Notes: generated from the letters alone by a model not told the origin. A DNA stretch of 34,633 nt from Gammaproteobacteria bacterium (GCA_005878095.1 VBNH01000053.1:1-34633), one strand, 5' to 3'; positions 16,365-24,889 are shown, numbered from the stretch's first letter. Made by a program: numbers and translations.

Positions 16365-17123
16365 TCAGGCATCGGGGTGGCGGCGCGACTTCGCGAACCA
16401 GGAGGCGGGTTTTGGCTGCGGCGCCAGCCGGACGCCGGCCTTGATGAGCTCGAACGCCACGCGCGGCTCATCCACGAACTCGAACAGCCGCAGATCCCCG
16501 GCTGCGATGGTGCCGTGGCGCACCAGCGCCTCGAAGTTCACCACTTCTTTCCAGAACGCCGAACCGTAGAGGAACACGGGAATCGACCGGTCGAGCTTGC
16601 GGGTCTGCGCCAGTGTCAGGATCTCGAACAGCTCATCGAACGTGCCGAAGCCGCCGGGGAACGCCACCAGGGCACGCGCCAGATGCGCGAACCACAGCTT
16701 GCGCATGAAGAAGTAGTGGAACTGGAAGCCCAGCTCCGGAGTGATATACGGGTTGGGACGCTGCTCCTGCGGCAGACCGATGTTGAGCCCCACGCTGCGG
16801 CCGCCGGCGAGCGCTGCCCCGCGATTGGCGGCCTCCATGATTCCCGGGCCCCCGCCCGAGCAGACGATCAGGCGCTCCCCGGGGAGCGAGCGGCTCCATT
16901 CCGTCACGAGCCGCGCCAGCTCCGTTGCCTCCTCGAGGTAGCGGCCCAGGGGGCCGCCGGCGCGCACGCGCGCCGAGCCGAAGAACACCACGCTCGCTGT
17001 GACTCCCGCGGCATTGAAGGCGCGCAACGGCGCCAGATACTCGGAGACGATCCGTATCGGGCGTCCTTCGTCCGAGTCGAGAAATCCGGGATCGTGGTAA
17101 GCCAGCGGGGGTGTTGGCATCAT
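16365..17123 (-). CDS. LOG-family (TIGR00730-type) nucleoside 5'-monophosphate phosphoribohydrolase-like protein
   Basis: 252 residues with a Rossmann-like fold of the Lonely Guy/lysine-decarboxylase-like family. Both diagnostic motifs are intact: GGGPGIMEAANRG at about 90-102 and PGGFGTFDELFE at about 156-167. These proteins hydrolyse N6-substituted adenosine monophosphate or other nucleotides to base plus ribose 5-phosphate; the old lysine decarboxylase label is misleading. The N-terminal extension of about 40 residues before SVVFFGSAR and the length fit the larger type II group. Two consecutive ATG codons start the gene with no Shine-Dalgarno at proper distance, and TAGACT lies six bases upstream. 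Divergent from the PIG-L gene with 45 nt between starts. Confidence 0.88.
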   Translation of the reverse strand: MMPTPPLAYHDPGFLDSDEGRPIRIVSEYLAPLRAFNAAGVTASVVFFGSARVRAGGPLGRYLEEATELARLVTEWSRSLPGERLIVCSGGGPGIMEAANRGAALAGGRSVGLNIGLPQEQRPNPYITPELGFQFHYFFMRKLWFAHLARALVAFPGGFGTFDELFEILTLAQTRKLDRSIPVFLYGSAFWKEVVNFEALVRHGTIAAGDLRLFEFVDEPRVAFELIKAGVRLAPQPKPASWFAKSRRHPDA

Positions 17124-17129
17124 CCACCA

Positions 17130-17135
17130 AGTCTA
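17130..17135 (-). promoter_or_regulatory. -10-like hexamer six bases before the LOG-family start
   Basis: TAGACT on the minus strand followed by six bases and ATG ATG. Geometry fits a leaderless transcript; no convincing -35. Confidence 0.3.
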
Positions 17136-17168
17136 CCCCACTGAGGCGGCGACATTTTGCAAGGCGCC

Positions 17169-18101
17169 ATGCGTTCGATGAGTGCCAGCCCTGCGGCCGC
17201 GCTGCTCGCCGCGGCGGCTCTCGCGGTGCGCGCCGCCGGGTGCACTGCCGCGCCGGCGACCGCTGCGCCGAGCCTGCCGCGCCTCGACGCGCAGACCTCG
17301 CTCCTGGTGGTGGCGCCGCATCCGGACGATGAGACGCTGTGTTGTGCCGGCGTCATCCAGCGCGTGGCGCGCGCCGGCGGGCGCGCGAGCGTTGTGTGGA
17401 TCACCAGCGGGGATGCCTCCGAGCTCGACCTGCTGCTGATCGAGAAGAGCCTGTTCGTCAAGCCGGAGGAGGCGCGCGCTCTGGCCGCAACGCGCATGCG
17501 CGAGGCGCGAGAGGCGAGCGCGCGACTGGGCGTACCCGCCGCCGGGCAGTTGTTCCTGGGCTACCCCGACCGCGGCGTGCTCAGGCTCCTGACCGATCAT
17601 CGCGCGACGCCCTACACCTCCGGCTCCACCGGCGCGGCGGCGGTTCCCTACCGCGCCGCGCTGTTTCCGGGCCATCCATACACGGGCGAGAGCCTCGAGC
17701 GCGACTTCGCCGCGGTGCTCGAGCGCGTACAGCCGACGCTGATTCTCGCCCCGAGCCCGCGCGACAGCCATCCCGATCATCGCGCCGCGGGGCTGCTCAC
17801 CATCGCCGTCAGCACACGCCGCGGTGGGTTGCCTGGCGTACGCTACTGGATCGTGCATGGCGGGGAAGGCTGGCCCAGCCCGCGGGGGCTCCTGCCGGGC
17901 GTGCCGCTCACTGCGGCGCCGCGCAGCCGCGGGCTGGCGCTGGCGGTCTTCGCACTCGAACCCGCCGAGGAGGACCACATGCTGGAGGCGCTGCGCGCCT
18001 ACGACACGCAGATGCGCACGCTGGCGCCGTTCCTGCTCGCGTTCGTGCGCAGCACGGAGCTGTTTGCCTCGCTCCCGGGAGCGGAGCTCGCGCCACAGTA
18101 G
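17169..18101 (+). CDS. PIG-L/LmbE-family zinc deacetylase, exported or lipid-anchored
   Basis: 310 residues of the PIG-L family, which remove acetyl groups from N-acetylglucosamine-containing or related substrates. The zinc motif APHPDDE is at about 50-56 and the second metal His stretch SHPDHRAAG lies about 150 residues later. An N-terminal hydrophobic segment ends in RAAGC (Cys near 25), which could be a lipobox or a plain Sec signal. ATG at 17169 is preferred: AAGG lies four bases before it; ATG at 17178 also possible. Substrate is unknown; thiol biosynthesis (as for MshB), GPI-like glycolipids and sugar metabolism are all possible. It ends 19 bp before the convergent phospholipase D gene. 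Confidence 0.82.
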   Translation: MRSMSASPAAALLAAAALAVRAAGCTAAPATAAPSLPRLDAQTSLLVVAPHPDDETLCCAGVIQRVARAGGRASVVWITSGDASELDLLLIEKSLFVKPEEARALAATRMREAREASARLGVPAAGQLFLGYPDRGVLRLLTDHRATPYTSGSTGAAAVPYRAALFPGHPYTGESLERDFAAVLERVQPTLILAPSPRDSHPDHRAAGLLTIAVSTRRGGLPGVRYWIVHGGEGWPSPRGLLPGVPLTAAPRSRGLALAVFALEPAEEDHMLEALRAYDTQMRTLAPFLLAFVRSTELFASLPGAELAPQ

Positions 18102-18120
18102 CCGAAGGCGACCCGCGGCC

Positions 18121-19269
18121 TCAGCGCCAGCGATCGAGTTGACGGTCGAGCACGCCGGCGATGCCCTCGCGCAGGCGATCGAGCCAGGCGCGCTGCCGCC
18201 AGTGGCGGCGGCTGAGCGCGCGCGATACGGCAAAATCGCGTTCAAACAGCGCCGCCGCCGCATCGGCAAAGCGCGCGTCGGCGATCTCCTGGTTGGCCTC
18301 CAGGTTCCAGCGGAAGCTCCAGCGATCGAGATTGCTCGAGCCGACCGATACCCAGTCGTCGCACAGGATCATCTTCGCGTGCAGCATGCGCGGCTGGTAC
18401 TCGAATATCTTCACGCCGTTGCGCAGCATCCTGCCGTAGAACCGGCGTGCCGCCTGGCGCACCCACGGATGGTCAGTGCGCGCGCCCGGCACCAGCAGCC
18501 GCACGTCCACGCCGCGGCGCGCCGCCCGGCGCAGCGCCTTGCGAAAGCGCCGCGAGGGCACGAAATACGCGCTCATGATCCAGGCGCGCGTCGCGGCACA
18601 GTCGATGCGGCGCAGTACGCCATTGGCGAGCACCGAGCGCTGCCGGGCCTCGCTCAACGCCAGGCGGCCCGCGGCGCCGCCGGCGCGCGGCTCGCTCGGC
18701 GGAGGCTCCGGAAGCGCCAGCTCCGGTCCGCAGCGGCGCCAGGTGCGCGCGAAGGCGCGTTGCCAGTCGCTGATCACCGGACCTTCGATCTCGACCATCA
18801 GCTCGCGCCACGCTCCGCGCGGGCCGCCGGGTGCGAAGTCGTCCGTGAGTCCGGCGCCGCCCACGAACGCCACGCTGCCGTCGGTGAGCAGGAGCTTGCG
18901 ATGGTCGCGCAACAGGTTCGCGAGCCTGTTCCGCAGGCGCAGCGGGTTGAACAAGCGCAGCTCTACGCCCGCATCCAGCAGCCGCCGGCGATCGGCGCGC
19001 GTGAATCCCAGGGCGCCGAACGCATCGAGCACCAGGCACACGCGCACGCCGCGGCGCGCGCAGCGCGCGAACGCCTCGATGAAACGCGTGGCGACGGCGC
19101 CCGAACGGACCAGGTACATCTCCAGCAACACGTAGCGGCTCGCGGCATCGATCGCCTGCAGCATGCGCGCGAAGAACTCCCCGCCATCGGCGAGCAGCCG
19201 GAATTCGTTCCCCGGTCGCCACGGCCAGCCCGTGGTTGTAAATTGATCGGGATCCCGGCCGGCCGTCAT
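18121..19269 (-). CDS. Phospholipase D superfamily protein, cardiolipin-synthase-like
   Basis: 382 residues with two HKD motifs: HRKLLLTD (His123, Lys125, Asp130) followed by GSVAFVGG, and HAKMILCD (His297, Lys299, Asp304) followed by VSVGSSNLDRWS. Spacing and surrounding sequence match ClsB/YbhO-like synthases without N-terminal membrane helices. Such enzymes transfer phosphatidyl groups between phospholipids to make cardiolipin or related lipids at the inner membrane. ATG at 19269 starts just before the conserved region; no Shine-Dalgarno is visible and the frame remains open upstream. It follows the DUF4184 gene on the same strand after 84 nt, so it may be the last gene of the kinase-GH15-DUF4184 unit. 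ClsB versus another PLD transferase cannot be settled here. Confidence 0.85.
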   Translation of the reverse strand: MTAGRDPDQFTTTGWPWRPGNEFRLLADGGEFFARMLQAIDAASRYVLLEMYLVRSGAVATRFIEAFARCARRGVRVCLVLDAFGALGFTRADRRRLLDAGVELRLFNPLRLRNRLANLLRDHRKLLLTDGSVAFVGGAGLTDDFAPGGPRGAWRELMVEIEGPVISDWQRAFARTWRRCGPELALPEPPPSEPRAGGAAGRLALSEARQRSVLANGVLRRIDCAATRAWIMSAYFVPSRRFRKALRRAARRGVDVRLLVPGARTDHPWVRQAARRFYGRMLRNGVKIFEYQPRMLHAKMILCDDWVSVGSSNLDRWSFRWNLEANQEIADARFADAAAALFERDFAVSRALSRRHWRQRAWLDRLREGIAGVLDRQLDRWR

Positions 19270-19353
19270 GAGTGAACAATGACCGACCCGCGCGCCAGAT
19301 GCCAGATCCTGCTGCTGTTGGGGTTGCTCTGCGCTGGAGTTCGGCACGCCGCG

Positions 19354-20133
19354 CTAACCGTGCATGCCGGACGCGGCATCATGCTCTTGTTCCAGGGTGA
19401 CCACGGTACCGGCCACCAGGTACAGGACCGCGAACCAGGCGAGACTACGGGTGAGAAAGATATCGAGCGTGCGGTAGATGAGCGGCGCGTGAATGAACGC
19501 CTGCGTAGCCTGCACGCCGCCGATGAGGATCGCCGCGGCCGCGACCAGCATCAACACCGGCCCGACCGAGGAGCGTAGCGCGCCCGGCCCGGCGGGTACG
19601 GCCGCCGGCGCGGGCAGGCGCCGGTACCACAGCGCCATCGCGGCCAGTCCGAACGCCGAGCTCAGGTACTGTAGAACGTGGCAAACCGTACCGCTGTACC
19701 AGTCGAAGCTCAGCGGTGCGCTGAGCGCCGCGACCCGACGCACCATCCAGCCATCGTTATGAGTTAAAGAGTCCCACAGCAGGTGGGTCCACACGCCGAG
19801 AATGATCGACACCCCCGCCAGAGCCCACTCGAGCGGCCGCCGGCGGAATGGCGCGAGCGCGGTGAGGCACAGCCAGCGGGCCCGCGCGGAGAGCAGCGCG
19901 GTGAGCGGCCGGCGCAGCAGAAATACGCACCCCAGCGCGGCATATCCGAACACCAGGCAAGTCGTGAACGAGCCGGTGACGGAGTGAGTCTCGGGGCCGA
20001 AGTGGCCGAAGCGCGCCGGCACGTAGTACGGCAGATCCGGAATCATGGCACCGATGATCAGCGGCGCGGTGCGCAGGTACCTCAGACCGCGCAGCGGCAG
20101 GATGGCGGCGGGGTGCGCGAGCGTGAACGGCAT
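19354..20133 (-). CDS. DUF4184 family membrane protein
   Basis: 259 residues beginning MPFTLAHPAAILPL and continuing IIGAMIPDLPYY, the N-terminal signature of DUF4184. Several hydrophobic segments follow (TTCLVFGYAALGCVFLL, ALAGVSIILGVWTHLLWDSL, VLMLVAAAAILIGG, SLAWFAVLYLVAGTVV), giving a polytopic inner-membrane protein. His/Asp residues in AHPA, PDLP and HLLWDSLTH resemble metal-dependent membrane hydrolases such as the YdjM/DUF457 group, but activity is not known. A GAGG ribosome-binding site lies about seven bases before ATG. The start is nine bases after the GH15 stop, so it is in the same operon. Confidence 0.85.
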   Translation of the reverse strand: MPFTLAHPAAILPLRGLRYLRTAPLIIGAMIPDLPYYVPARFGHFGPETHSVTGSFTTCLVFGYAALGCVFLLRRPLTALLSARARWLCLTALAPFRRRPLEWALAGVSIILGVWTHLLWDSLTHNDGWMVRRVAALSAPLSFDWYSGTVCHVLQYLSSAFGLAAMALWYRRLPAPAAVPAGPGALRSSVGPVLMLVAAAAILIGGVQATQAFIHAPLIYRTLDIFLTRSLAWFAVLYLVAGTVVTLEQEHDAASGMHG

Positions 20134-20142
20134 GCGCGCGCC

Positions 20143-22506
20143 TCAGCCCGGCCCCCGCGGGCGCGTGGTCACGCGGATGCGGAAGTCCTTGCCGATCCAG
20201 CAGGCTCCCGCGCGGAATGTCAGATCGATGCAACGGCCGGCACGCAGCTGCGAGGTATCGATCTGCAGCACGTGCAGGCCGAGCGAGTTCGCCGCGGCGT
20301 CCTGCTCGCGCACGTCCTGCCAGCCGTCGAGCCCCCAGCGCACCGCGCCCGGCTCATGCAGAGCGACCGTGAGCGCACAGCCTTCGGGCAGCTCCGCCGC
20401 CGGAGCCTGCTGGGACCAGATGACGCGGGTGAGCGTCGGGCGCTCGCCGCGGTAACGCTCCCACACCGAATCGGGGCGGTCGAACGCGCGCCCGAGCAGC
20501 CGCGAGGCAACCAGCTTCACATACTCGGCGTGCGCCCACACCAGTGGCATCGCCGCGCCGGTGGGCCGGCCGGGGCTGAGGCGGCGCGCCGGGATCGGCG
20601 CCGCGTCCCACACCTGTTCGGGCAGCATGCCCCCGGTCGAGGCCATGCGGGTCATCGCCAGCAGGAACGGCAGTGCGTCGCGTCCACAGCTCAGCTCGTA
20701 ATGACCGCGCTCACCGGTCAGCAGGGGCCAGGCGCGCCCGCGGCCGGTGCCGTCGTAGGCGCCGCCGTCCTCGTGCTCGCCGTAGCCGTCCCCGTTGTAG
20801 CGATGCCAGCAGGGACCTGCGGGCGTTTCGACCTTCAACAGCGCGTCCGCCACCTTCAGGCTCGCCAGGATCAGCGGATCGTCGGCGCGCCGCAGGCCAA
20901 AGCGCACCAGCTGCAGGAAGTCGACGCTGACCTGTGCACTCGCCGGCAGGCCCGGATCGACCTTGAGGTTCTTGATCGGCAGCACGCTCTCCGGCAGGCA
21001 GCGGTCATCGCCCATGGCTTGCGCCGGGGCGACGCGCACGTAGTAGCCGCGCACGCCGTGCAGGCGCGCCAGGGGCGTATCGTACGCGATGGTCCAGTCC
21101 TCGAGCCGCGCATTCCAGTAGTCGGCAACGGCGAGTGCCAGCGCTCGGGCATCGGCTGGCAGATGGCGGGCCCCGGCCACCAGGGCCGAGATGCACACCG
21201 ACAGGGTGAAGGTGTTGAGACCCGCGTCCTCCTCCCAGCGGTCCTGGTCGCTGACCGGGCCGTGACGCACCAGGAACGACAACGCGCGGCGAATCATGTC
21301 GGCGACTTCAGTGCCCTCGAGCGCGCGGCGCTCATCGAGCGCTACCGCGAGCAGCACCGGAAACGCACACTCATCGAGCTGCACACCGGGCCAGTAGACC
21401 CTGCCCCCCAGCCACTGGTTCTGGTGCCAGTGTCCGTCCGCATTCTGCGTGGCGAGCAGATACCGCAGCGTGTTGCGCGCCTCGCGCGCTGCGCCGACCG
21501 CCAGCAGCGCACCGGCGCTCTCGACCAGATCGCGCGGCCACACCAGGTGATAACCCTCGCGCTCCTCGCGCGTGTTGCCCCAGGGCACGCTCAATGACGC
21601 CACCATGGCGCCCGGATAGGTCTTGTCCTGGTGGCTGCGCAACACCATGGTGGAAATGCCCACCTGCTCGGCGCACGCCGGCGGCAGCCCGGCGCACAGG
21701 GACTGCACCGGCGTACAGTTCGTATGCCAGAGCGCCCAGGTGCTCCGCTGCCGCTCCCAGGAAATCGCGAAAGGCTCCGACAGCGCGGTGAGCGCCAGCG
21801 TCGCTGCCGCCTCGGAGCTGCTGCCAAAGCCAAGCGCCAGCACCGCCTGCCGCGGCAATTCACCGAGCAGCGCGACGTTGCCGGGCCCGGCTGCGTCGTA
21901 CTCCCAGGTCAGTGCGCCGTTGCGGGCAAAGTCCTGCCAGCCATCGCTGCTGCCGACGAATCCCGCGCTGGCGCGGCCCCAGGAGTCCTGCTGCCGCGGG
22001 TTGACGGCGGCGAGGGCCAGCCCGAAGGGACCCTGCTCCGCCCACAACAGCTTGTGGCCGCGGTGCTGCACGACTGCCGCGCGGTTGTTGGCGCCGGTGC
22101 CGCCCAGGTGCGGTGCGAGCAGCGCGTAGGGGCGCAACGCCGCATCGCCGTCGAGGGTGACCTCGATGAGCAACACATCACGATGCTCGCACGGTGTCAC
22201 ACGCAGCGTGAGATCGAAGCGCTCGTGGTGGTGCACGACGTGCACCGCGGGCGCGCCGGGCGCGGCGAGCCGCAGCTCGTGCTTCCACAGGCGCTTCACC
22301 TCGACCCAGAAGCCCGCGCCGTCGCCGACGATGAAACCCAGGTCGCGGATCTGCGGGATGTCAACGCGCGGGTAATAGACCTCGTTGATGATGCCGCCGC
22401 CGATGGTGAACCACAGGCGCGCGTGACCGAGCGAGCAGCCGACCATTTCCTTGGCGCTGCTGCACCAGGTCGGAGGCAGTCCGGGAGCACCCGGCGCCGC
22501 AGTCAT
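20143..22506 (-). CDS. Glycoside hydrolase family 15 glucoamylase-like enzyme
   Basis: 787 residues with the GH15 layout: an N-terminal beta-sandwich (about 20-270, with IGGGIINEVYYPR and DLGFIV) and an (alpha/alpha)6 barrel. The proposed general acid is Glu in DRWEEDAGLN (about 425-426) and the general base Glu630 in GGMLPEQVWD. GYHLVWPRDLVES and DGHWHQNQW line the substrate site. About 110 further residues follow the barrel. No signal peptide, so it should act in the cytoplasm, releasing glucose from alpha-glucans or from related disaccharides (family members include glucodextranase and trehalase). Its ATG overlaps the stop of the upstream sugar kinase (ATGA), implying coupled translation and a glucose-to-glucose-6-phosphate hand-off. 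Confidence 0.92.
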   Translation of the reverse strand: MTAAPGAPGLPPTWCSSAKEMVGCSLGHARLWFTIGGGIINEVYYPRVDIPQIRDLGFIVGDGAGFWVEVKRLWKHELRLAAPGAPAVHVVHHHERFDLTLRVTPCEHRDVLLIEVTLDGDAALRPYALLAPHLGGTGANNRAAVVQHRGHKLLWAEQGPFGLALAAVNPRQQDSWGRASAGFVGSSDGWQDFARNGALTWEYDAAGPGNVALLGELPRQAVLALGFGSSSEAAATLALTALSEPFAISWERQRSTWALWHTNCTPVQSLCAGLPPACAEQVGISTMVLRSHQDKTYPGAMVASLSVPWGNTREEREGYHLVWPRDLVESAGALLAVGAAREARNTLRYLLATQNADGHWHQNQWLGGRVYWPGVQLDECAFPVLLAVALDERRALEGTEVADMIRRALSFLVRHGPVSDQDRWEEDAGLNTFTLSVCISALVAGARHLPADARALALAVADYWNARLEDWTIAYDTPLARLHGVRGYYVRVAPAQAMGDDRCLPESVLPIKNLKVDPGLPASAQVSVDFLQLVRFGLRRADDPLILASLKVADALLKVETPAGPCWHRYNGDGYGEHEDGGAYDGTGRGRAWPLLTGERGHYELSCGRDALPFLLAMTRMASTGGMLPEQVWDAAPIPARRLSPGRPTGAAMPLVWAHAEYVKLVASRLLGRAFDRPDSVWERYRGERPTLTRVIWSQQAPAAELPEGCALTVALHEPGAVRWGLDGWQDVREQDAAANSLGLHVLQIDTSQLRAGRCIDLTFRAGACWIGKDFRIRVTTRPRGPG

Positions 22507-23240
22507 CGCGTGACCGCCGCGCGCTCGCCGGGCAGGCGCAGCCGCCCGTCGCCCCGGCGCCAGAGCCGCAGGCCGCCGATGAACGCATCGCGGTTGTCAC
22601 CGTGATGCACGTCCTGCCCCAGGCTCTTCAGGCGCACGGCGTTACCGCCACCGAGCACGACGTAGTCCGCCTCGAACGCGAGCTTCAGACGTTCGATCAC
22701 GTCGGTGACCTTGCGCCGCCACTTCCTGGTGCCGAGTCGCTTGCGGCCGCGCTCGCCGACGTAGTCCTCGAAGGTGCGGCCGCGCTTGTAAGGCATATGC
22801 CCGACTTCGGTGGGCTCGACCACGCCATCAATAATGAGGGTCGCGCCCAGTCCCGTGCCCAGCCCGAGAAACAACATGCGGCCGCCGCGGTAGCTGCCGA
22901 TCGCCTGCATGGCTGCATCGTTGATCACCTTGACCGGCCGGCCGAAAGCCTTGTGGAAGTCAAATCCGACCCAGCCCGCGCCGAGGTTGTGGGGCTCGGC
23001 GGCGATCCTGCCGCGGAACACGAGTCCCGGGTAACCGATTGACACCGCCTCAAAACCGAGATTGCGGGTGAGCTCGAGGATGCGGCGCGTCATGCTCGCC
23101 GGCGACATCCTGGGCCCGGAAACGAACTTGCGGACCGGGCCGCGCGCATCGATGCGGAACTTCACGTGCGAGCCGCCGATATCGATGACCAGGACGTGGC
23201 GCGCACTGAAGTCGCCCGGAATCTTACTGCTGGCGCGCAT
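22503..23240 (-). CDS. ROK-family sugar kinase, polyphosphate-glucokinase-like
   Basis: 245 residues with ROK signatures: phosphate-1 loop VLVIDIGGSHVKFRI, SIGYPGLV, NDAAMQAIGSY with the catalytic Asp, FLGLGTGLGATLI, EVGHMPYKRGRTFEDYVG and VVLGGGNAVRL. It lacks the CxCGxxGC zinc motif of classical glucokinase/NagK ROK proteins. EVGH and the later WRRKVTDVIERL stretch resemble PpgK, which phosphorylates glucose with polyphosphate or ATP. ATG at 23240 is chosen because the conserved domain begins 15 residues later and GGGGAGA lies upstream, although at a long distance. First gene of a leftward unit with GH15 and DUF4184; divergent from the VNG-repeat gene (116 bp gap, no clear promoter recognised). 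Phosphoryl donor is unproven. Confidence 0.85.
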   Translation of the reverse strand: MRASSKIPGDFSARHVLVIDIGGSHVKFRIDARGPVRKFVSGPRMSPASMTRRILELTRNLGFEAVSIGYPGLVFRGRIAAEPHNLGAGWVGFDFHKAFGRPVKVINDAAMQAIGSYRGGRMLFLGLGTGLGATLIIDGVVEPTEVGHMPYKRGRTFEDYVGERGRKRLGTRKWRRKVTDVIERLKLAFEADYVVLGGGNAVRLKSLGQDVHHGDNRDAFIGGLRLWRRGDGRLRLPGERAAVTR

Positions 23241-23356
23241 CGGTGCGGATTCTCCCCGGAATCGGCGGCTTTGACCACCGACGGACCTGCGCGCAGCACC
23301 GAGCGGCGCGCTATGCTGCCGCGCTCTTGGGGGCTGAACGAAAGGTGGGGAGTGCA

Positions 23357-24037
23357 ATGATTCGGTCAGGTGCTGTGCTTGCTGTTGTGTCTGTCCTCAC
23401 CGGGTGCGCGGTGTGCTGCGTGGCGCGCGCCGCCGACACCGCGATCTCCAAAGTCATGGGCTCCATCGACATTGGCGCGGGTGAGCACAGCGGGGATGTC
23501 TCGACGGTAAACGGATCCATTCATATCGGCGAGAATGCCGTGGTCGGCCGGGCCGACACCGTCAACGGCAGCATCTCCGTCGAGCGACACGCCACGGCGG
23601 CCAAACTCGTGACCGTCAACGGGACCATTCACCTGAAAGAGGCGGTGCGCGTCACCGGCAGCGTTCAGGCGGTCAACGGCGCCGTGACGGTCGCCGACGG
23701 CGCGGACGTCGCCGGCACGCTGAGCAATGTCAACGGCGCCATACGGGTCGCGGCCGCTCACGTCGCGGGTCTCATCGACACAGTGACGGGCGACATCGAA
23801 ATCGGTCCCAACGCACACGTCGACGGCGGCCTTCACGTCGAGAAGGACACCGGCTCGTTTCACATCTGGTTCTGGTCCGAGGACTCCCCGCGCGTAGTGG
23901 TTGGACCGGGCTCGGTCGTTGGCGGCACCCTCAAGTTCGAACGCAAGGTGAATCTGTATGTCAGTGACCGGGCGACGATCGGGCGCGTGGAGGGCGCCAC
24001 CGCCGTCAGGTTCTCCGGAGACCGCCCCCCCGGGTGA
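23357..24037 (+). CDS. Secreted VNG-repeat protein, predicted beta-helix
   Basis: 226 residues. The signal segment (GAVLAVVSVLTGCAVCCVARA) has a lipobox-like LTGC with Cys17 and alternatively a Sec cleavage after ARA. The body has six repeats of 18-19 residues headed by T/AVNG or TVTG (TVNGSIHIG, TVNGSISVE, TVNGTIHLK, AVNGAVTVA, NVNGAIRVA, TVTGDIEIG), each with alternating hydrophobic residues: a right-handed beta-helix of bactofilin-like rung size. A last segment (SFHIWFWSEDSPRVVVG, then GSVVGGTLKFE) caps it. I recognise no named domain; polymer formation by analogy with bactofilins is only a possibility. AAAGGTGGGGAG just upstream is a strong ribosome-binding site and fixes the ATG. Confidence 0.75.
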   Translation: MIRSGAVLAVVSVLTGCAVCCVARAADTAISKVMGSIDIGAGEHSGDVSTVNGSIHIGENAVVGRADTVNGSISVERHATAAKLVTVNGTIHLKEAVRVTGSVQAVNGAVTVADGADVAGTLSNVNGAIRVAAAHVAGLIDTVTGDIEIGPNAHVDGGLHVEKDTGSFHIWFWSEDSPRVVVGPGSVVGGTLKFERKVNLYVSDRATIGRVEGATAVRFSGDRPPG

Positions 24038-24049
24038 GCGGTGCCGCAA

Positions 24050-24085
24050 AGCCGAACGGCAGAGTGTTACCTCTGCCGCTCGGCT
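24050..24085. terminator. Stem-loop between convergent genes, possible bidirectional terminator
   Basis: A 15-bp stem with one mismatch (24050-24064 pairing with 24071-24085) and loop TGTTAC begins 12 bases after the VNG-repeat stop and lies 18 bases from the convergent Gly/Ala-rich gene's stop. No T-run on the plus strand; on the minus strand TTTGCGG follows. Confidence 0.5.
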
Positions 24086-24103
24086 GATGCGTTGTGGTCG
24101 CTG

Positions 24104-24889
24104 TCAGCGGGACGTCGAGGCACTCATCGACGCGTCCGCTGAGGTGGAAGCGGAAGCGGAGATGTCGCCGCCGGCCGCCGCGCCCTCGCGGTGACGCGAG
24201 TGAGAATCACCATTCGCCCCATTCGCCGCCGGCTTGCCCGGGTTACGGGTACGCGTAGCACCCTCGCGCGGATTGCGCGCCGGAGCGCTCGAGCTGGCGC
24301 GCTGGCCCGACGCTTCACCGCCGCCGACGGCGCTCGCGCCGGCGTTACCGGCTGAGCTCCCCGACGCTGCACTGCCCAGCACCCCGCCCGCATTCGCGTT
24401 GCGGGTCTGCGCCTCAGCGCCGCCTGCGGCGCTCGCCGCCGTGCTCGCCGTCGCCCGCGGCGCGCTCGCAGCGGCCGCACTGGCCGTGTCGGCGGCCAGA
24501 TCGCCGGCCGTGCGTGCCTCGTGGCGCGCCGACGCTTCGGCCTTGCCCGCCGACGCTTCCGTCTTGCCCGCGGCACGCGCGCCGGCGCGAGCACCGCCCT
24601 GTGCCCCAGCGCCGACCGTACGCTCAGCATGGCCCAGGCCGTCAAGCTGGCCACCGGCGTCGCCGTGCACGGACCCGCGGCCGCCGCCGCGGACAGACCC
24701 GCCGACGCCGTCATTCATGGGGCCGCCGACGCCGTCATTCATGGGGCCGCCCACGCCGCCCATGCCGATGCCGCCGCCGAGCGTCCCGCCCAACCCGCCG
24801 TGCGCGCCCAGGATCTGCGCGTGAGCGGGAGCGGCCACAGCCAGCACGGCTGCGATCGCGGCGCTCGTGAAAAGATGATTGATGTTCAT
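24104..24889 (-). CDS. Secreted low-complexity Gly/Ala/Ser-rich protein
   Basis: 261 residues. A clear signal peptide (INHLFTSAAIAAVLAVAAPAHA) is followed by about 230 residues dominated by Gly, Ala and Ser with scattered charged residues and only the starting Met plus a few others bulky. Segments: a Gly-rich part with an exact tandem octapeptide GGPMNDGV, an Ala/Lys/Glu part (KTEASAGKAEASARHEA), an Ala/Ser part, and a Ser/Ala/Thr tail (SASASTSADASMSASTS). No known domain. AGGAGA six bases before ATG supports the start. It lies downstream of the S8 protease on the same strand but behind a terminator-like hairpin. Likely extracytoplasmic and disordered; a matrix, adhesin or protease-substrate role is speculation. 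Confidence 0.7.
   Translation of the reverse strand: MNINHLFTSAAIAAVLAVAAPAHAQILGAHGGLGGTLGGGIGMGGVGGPMNDGVGGPMNDGVGGSVRGGGRGSVHGDAGGQLDGLGHAERTVGAGAQGGARAGARAAGKTEASAGKAEASARHEARTAGDLAADTASAAAASAPRATASTAASAAGGAEAQTRNANAGGVLGSAASGSSAGNAGASAVGGGEASGQRASSSAPARNPREGATRTRNPGKPAANGANGDSHSRHREGAAAGGDISASASTSADASMSASTSR
24701..24748. repeat. 24-bp perfect tandem repeat in the Gly/Ala-rich gene
   Basis: Two exact head-to-tail copies of 24 bp (24701-24724, 24725-24748), each encoding the octapeptide GGPMNDGV; copy-number change would stay in frame. Confidence 0.9.

Noticed and set aside
16365-17123. Lysine decarboxylase annotation
   Set aside because: GGGPGIMEA and PGGFGTFDE belong to LOG-type phosphoribohydrolases; there is no PLP-binding decarboxylase domain.
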